From Lachnospiraceae bacterium UBA5895 (lineage in GTDB: Bacteria > Bacillota > Clostridia > Lachnospirales > Lachnospiraceae), in contig DJEP01000021.1 in NCBI GenBank assembly GCA_002431915.1, positions 1 through 8,909 on the forward strand: a stretch of 8,909 nt of DNA, read 5' to 3'. Below the pieces are notes generated by a model, which saw only the letters and a list, made by a program, of their open reading frames with translations, ran no database searches and was not told where the DNA came from. Of this stretch, positions 6,407-8,909 are shown in pieces (positions within the stretch are counted from its first letter, which is position 1; each line of letters begins with the position of its first letter). The position numbers and the translations under genes are program-made.

Positions 6407-6659
6407 AAAATAGGTACAGTGCAAGAAAACACGTCGCTTTGTGCCCACAGCTTGTTTTAAAATAGGTACAGTGCAAGAAAACACGTCGCTTTGTGCCCAC
6501 AGCTTGTTTTAAAATGGGCACAGCGCAAGGAAATAAGTCTATCTGTGCCCACGGTTTGTTCTAAAATGGGCACAGCGCAAGGGAATAAGTCTATCTGTGC
6601 CCACAGTCTGCTTTAAAATGGGCACAGCACAAGAAGGTAAGTCGCCCTGTGCCCAAAAC
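6400..6659 (+). repeat. tandem array of five 52-base hairpin units
   Basis: Five head-to-tail units of exactly 52 bases lie at 6400-6451, 6452-6503, 6504-6555, 6556-6607 and 6608-6659. Units 1 and 2 are identical. Units 3 and 4 differ at about three positions. Unit 5 is the most diverged. Each opens with a TTGTTTTAAAAT-type block. In units 3-5 this is followed by TGGGCACAG, 19 bases, then CTGTGCCCA, a perfect 9-base-pair stem. In units 1 and 2 the left arm is TAGGTACAG and the right arm TTGTGCCCA. Two changed positions become G-U pairs in a + strand transcript and one becomes a mismatch. The array sits between the ends of the convergent XRE and pyrG genes. No long open frame follows the period. 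It could act as a bidirectional terminator cluster, a source of small RNA, or a protein-binding array. Confidence 0.9.
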
Positions 6660-6711
6660 TCTTGACGGGGAGGGTACAATCTTGGAATTATAAGAGTTTG
6701 TGCCCCTGACA
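6660..6711 (+). repeat. degenerate sixth unit of the 52-base repeat
   Basis: The next 52 bases keep the hairpin layout but little of the sequence. GGGTACAA at 6672-6679 pairs with TTGTGCCC at 6698-6705 (one T-G pair), and TCTT at 6680-6683 pairs with AAGA at 6692-6695. The right arm TTGTGCCC is the same as in units 1 and 2. I read it as a decayed edge copy. A TTGACG at 6662-6667 resembles a -35 box, but I see no well-spaced -10. Confidence 0.5.
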
Positions 6712-6774
6712 TATCTACCGTGGGCGTTCGGTTGGTTTAAAACTGCCATCCGCAATGAGCCACGCTATTCATAA

Positions 6775-6815
6775 GATTGTCAGCATGGAGCGCTGTCAAT
6801 CGCGGCGTTCGCCGC
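6775..6815 (-). terminator. hairpins at the 3' end of pyrG, possible weak terminator
   Basis: Immediately past the pyrG stop, read on the minus strand, there is first a GCGGCG/CGCCGC inverted repeat (6802-6815, two-base centre). Next comes a 10-base inverted repeat, GATTGACAGC with GCTGACAATC (6792-6801 and 6775-6784), with one mismatch and a 7-base loop. The second hairpin is followed by TTATGAAT rather than a clean T-run, so termination there would be weak. The repeat array further along, with CTGTGCCCATTTTA on this strand, may complete it. Confidence 0.35.
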
Positions 6816-6827
6816 ATCACTTTCCAC

Positions 6828-8438
6828 TTATTTCTGGTGCTTATTCTTCAAAGCCGCTTCCACGAATCCCTTAAACAGCGGATGGGGTCTGTTGGGTCTG
6901 GACTTCAGCTCGGGGTGTCCCTGGGTGGCTACGAAAAAGGGATGCTCGGTAAGCTCGCACATTTCCACGATACGTCCGTCGGGAGACAGACCGGAGAGGC
7001 GCAGACCGTTTTCGGTGAGGACAGCACGGTAGTCGTTGTTGACCTCATAACGATGACGATGTCTCTCGGAGATATTCTCCTGTCCGTAGAGCTGGTAAGC
7101 ACGGGAATCCTTGTCCAGTACGCAGGGGTATGCGCCCAGTCTTAAGGTACCGCCGATATCTTCCACACCGTTCTGATCCGGCATCAGGGCGATCACAGGA
7201 TGCGTGGTGTTGGGATCCAGTTCCACACTGTGGGCATCCTTGTAGCCGATGACATTTCTTGCATATTCTACGATAGTCAGCTGCATTCCCAGGCACAGTC
7301 CCAGGAAAGGAACTCCATGCGTTCTCGCATACTGAATTGCCAGGATCTTACCCTCAATACCGCGGGAACCGAAGCCGCCGGGTACCAGAACGCCGTTGCA
7401 GTCGCTCAATAATTCTTCTACATTTTCCGGTGTTACCGTCTCGGAATCGATCCACTTGATGTGTACGGTTGCATGATTGCTGATACCGCCATGTTTCAAA
7501 GCCTCTACCACACTGATGTAGGCATCATGCAGAGAAACGTATTTTCCGACCAGAGCTACCTGCACTTCATCAGTGGGATGACGCAGATCTTCCACCATCT
7601 TCTTCCAGTCTGTCAGATCCGGTTCCGGACAATCCAGATGCAGGCATTCGCAGGCTACCTGTGCCAGATGTTCTTTTTCCATAGCTAACGGTGCCTCGTA
7701 CAGATATTCCACATCCAGGTTCTGCAGTACATGACTCTGAGGTACATTACAGAACAGCGCGATCTTGTCCTTGATGGACTGATCCAGAGGATGCTCACTT
7801 CGGCAGACGATGATGTCCGGCTGGATACCCATGCCCTGCAGATCCTTAACACTTGCCTGGGTAGGCTTGGTCTTCAGTTCCTGAGAAGCACTCAGGTAAG
7901 GGATCAGTGTTACATGGATCAGGATGGCATTGTCATGACCGACCTCATGTTGGAACTGACGGATGGATTCCAGGAAGGGCTGGCTCTCGATATCGCCTAC
8001 GGTACCGCCGACCTCGATGATGGCGATGCGGGTCTCATCATCTGTAAAATTGCGGTAGAAACGGCTCTTGATCTCGTTGGTGATATGAGGAATGACCTGA
8101 ACGGTACCTCCACCGTAGTCGCCACGACGCTCCTTCTGCAATACGGACCAATATACCTTACCGGTGGTAACGTTGGAATTTTTATCCAGGTTCTCATCAA
8201 TGAAACGCTCGTAATGTCCCAGGTCCAGGTCGGTCTCCGTGCCATCCTCGGTAACGAATACTTCGCCGTGCTGGATAGGGTTCATGGTACCGGGATCAAT
8301 ATTGATATAAGGATCGAATTTCTGCATGGTTACTTTGTAACCTCTCGCCTTCAACAGTCTTCCCAGGGAAGCTGCGGTAATTCCCTTTCCCAGACCGGAT
8401 ACGACTCCTCCGGTCACAAACACGTACTTTACTGCCAT
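6828..8438 (-). CDS. pyrG: CTP synthase
   Basis: This 536-residue, full-length CTP synthase converts UTP to CTP using ATP and ammonia from glutamine, the last step of pyrimidine nucleotide synthesis. The N-terminal synthase domain has the P-loop GGVVSGLGKG (10-19), KFDPYINIDPGTM (40-52), DGTETDLDLGHYERF (65-79) and GGTVGDIES (144-152). The C-terminal class I glutaminase domain (from about 290) has the oxyanion segment PGGFGSRG (353-360), the nucleophile C382 in GLCLGMQ, and the H508/E510 pair in GHPE, so it looks fully active. The ATG is at 8436-8438, with AGGAGGAG (minus strand) at 8445-8452. It is convergent with the XRE gene. The spacer to the upstream UPF0371 gene contains a terminator and a nested inverted repeat, so pyrG probably has its own promoter. 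A TTGCGA (8481-8486) and TACTAT (8459-8464) pair with a 16-base spacer is possible but would place the start almost on the ribosome site. Confidence 0.98.
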   Translation of the reverse strand: MAVKYVFVTGGVVSGLGKGITAASLGRLLKARGYKVTMQKFDPYINIDPGTMNPIQHGEVFVTEDGTETDLDLGHYERFIDENLDKNSNVTTGKVYWSVLQKERRGDYGGGTVQVIPHITNEIKSRFYRNFTDDETRIAIIEVGGTVGDIESQPFLESIRQFQHEVGHDNAILIHVTLIPYLSASQELKTKPTQASVKDLQGMGIQPDIIVCRSEHPLDQSIKDKIALFCNVPQSHVLQNLDVEYLYEAPLAMEKEHLAQVACECLHLDCPEPDLTDWKKMVEDLRHPTDEVQVALVGKYVSLHDAYISVVEALKHGGISNHATVHIKWIDSETVTPENVEELLSDCNGVLVPGGFGSRGIEGKILAIQYARTHGVPFLGLCLGMQLTIVEYARNVIGYKDAHSVELDPNTTHPVIALMPDQNGVEDIGGTLRLGAYPCVLDKDSRAYQLYGQENISERHRHRYEVNNDYRAVLTENGLRLSGLSPDGRIVEMCELTEHPFFVATQGHPELKSRPNRPHPLFKGFVEAALKNKHQK

Positions 8439-8462
8439 AATTTTCTCCTCCTTTTGATATAG

Positions 8463-8525
8463 TAACTATTCAGACCACATTCGCAAAATCGCTCTTTCAG
8501 AGTTTTCTTTTGCTCTGAATAGTTA
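8463..8525 (-). repeat. nested inverted repeat upstream of pyrG
   Basis: Perfect 12-base arms, TAACTATTCAGA at 8463-8474 and TCTGAATAGTTA at 8514-8525, enclose 39 bases that fold again. On the minus strand, GCAAAA pairs with TTTTGC and, inside that, CTCT pairs with AGAG around a GAA loop. The result is a three-tier hairpin ending about 10 bases before the pyrG ribosome site, with no T-run after it. It may be a structured leader, an operator with two half-sites, or a small REP-like intergenic element. Confidence 0.7.
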
Positions 8526-8532
8526 TGCATAT

Positions 8533-8572
8533 AAAAAGAGCGAGAGACTCCCCTTGGGGAGCGCCTTCGCTC
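8533..8572 (-). terminator. intrinsic terminator of the UPF0371/DUF1846 gene
   Basis: On the minus strand GAGCGA pairs with TCGCTC and an inner CTCCCC pairs with GGGGAG, followed by TTTTT and TAT (8533-8537 and beyond). It lies about 38 bases after the stop at 8610-8612 and separates that gene from pyrG. Confidence 0.88.
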
Positions 8573-8609
8573 AATAACTGCCATAATTTATCGTAGAATG
8601 ACAAACTGT

Positions 8610-8909
8610 TTAGTTGTGATACAGCTTCTGGTTCTGATAATGAGGTTCGCATGTCAGATTCACACCTAATTTGCGGAAGGTATTCATGTCGATCTGTGAC
8701 AGAATCACGCTGGAGTGCACTTCGGAACCCTTCAGATTCTTCAACTGCTCCACAGCAGCCTTCGCAGTATCATCCGTAGCCGCACAGATGGAAAGGGCGA
8801 TCAGCGTCTCATCCGTATGCAGTCTGGGATTGCGGTTCCCCAGATAATTCGTCTTCAGATCCTGAATGGGTCCGATGGCGGTGGGTGAGATCAGCTGTAC
8901 TTCGTCCGG
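8610..8909 (-). CDS. UPF0371/DUF1846 family protein, C-terminal part
   Basis: The last 99 residues and TAA stop of a gene whose start lies beyond the right edge. The sequence matches my memory of the UPF0371 (DUF1846) C-terminus: a SPTAIGPIQDLKTNYLG segment, then NPRLHTDETLIALSICAAT, LKNLKGSEVHSSVIL, and the end TFRKLGVNLTCEPHYQNQKL. Complete members are about 490-500 residues, so roughly four-fifths is missing. They are cytoplasmic proteins widespread in Firmicutes with no settled biochemical role. Its own terminator follows, so it is probably not co-transcribed with pyrG to any large extent. Confidence 0.88.
   Translation of the reverse strand, partial: PDEVQLISPTAIGPIQDLKTNYLGNRNPRLHTDETLIALSICAATDDTAKAAVEQLKNLKGSEVHSSVILSQIDMNTFRKLGVNLTCEPHYQNQKLYHN

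Noticed and set aside
6400..6659. CRISPR array
   Set aside because: The whole 52-base unit is conserved from copy to copy; there is no alternation of constant repeats with unrelated spacers, and no cas gene is nearby.
7731..8462. 243-residue open frame on the plus strand
   Set aside because: It is antisense to pyrG, which is certain from its motifs; no ribosome site or family signature supports it.
8439..8572. Bacillus-type CTP-sensitive attenuator of pyrG
   Set aside because: The only hairpin with a T-run sits near the upstream gene's stop and fits that gene's terminator; no terminator directly precedes the pyrG ribosome site and no GGGC-type transcript start is evident.

Overview
The window looks like chromosomal DNA of a Gram-positive clostridium, most likely a Lachnospiraceae gut commensal. 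The grounds are strong AGGAGG-type ribosome binding sites, moderate GC, a UPF0371/DUF1846 gene beside pyrG, and paralogous proteins of the L-2-amino-thiazoline-4-carboxylate (ATC) hydrolase family, which I associate with such genomes. The genus is inference; no rRNA or marker gene here settles it.

Left and centre (2-5792, + strand): a tightly spaced run of eight or nine same-strand genes, with gaps of about 10-31 bases and no terminator visible between them. In order they are: the AT-rich 3' end of an unidentified gene, a HAD-type 5'(3')-deoxyribonucleotidase-like protein, a PlsC-like acyltransferase with a C-terminal zinc ribbon, a lipoprotein of unknown function, an ATC-hydrolase-family protein, an alpha/beta-hydrolase-type esterase, a possible 37-residue membrane peptide, a nitroreductase and a second ATC-hydrolase-family protein. 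The two ATC-hydrolase paralogues bracket the esterase and nitroreductase. This suggests a small catabolic or detoxification module acting on an amide, thiazoline or ester compound; the substrate is unknown.

Centre right (5793-6827): an XRE repressor with two C-terminal membrane helices has its own extended -10 promoter overlapped by a perfect 12-base palindrome. It ends at a strong intrinsic terminator. Between it and the convergent pyrG lies a 52-base tandem repeat array: five full units in exact register plus a degenerate sixth. Each unit encodes a GGGCACAG/CTGTGCCC-type hairpin and a TTTTAAAA block. The first full unit abuts the terminator, whose hairpin resembles the repeat.

Right (6828-8909, - strand): complete pyrG (CTP synthase), a 171-base spacer, then the 3' end of a UPF0371/DUF1846 gene. 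The spacer holds the UPF0371 gene's terminator and a separate nested inverted repeat with perfect 12-base arms just upstream of pyrG.

The most unusual items are the hairpin repeat array between convergent genes, the paired ATC-hydrolase module, and the nested inverted repeat upstream of pyrG.
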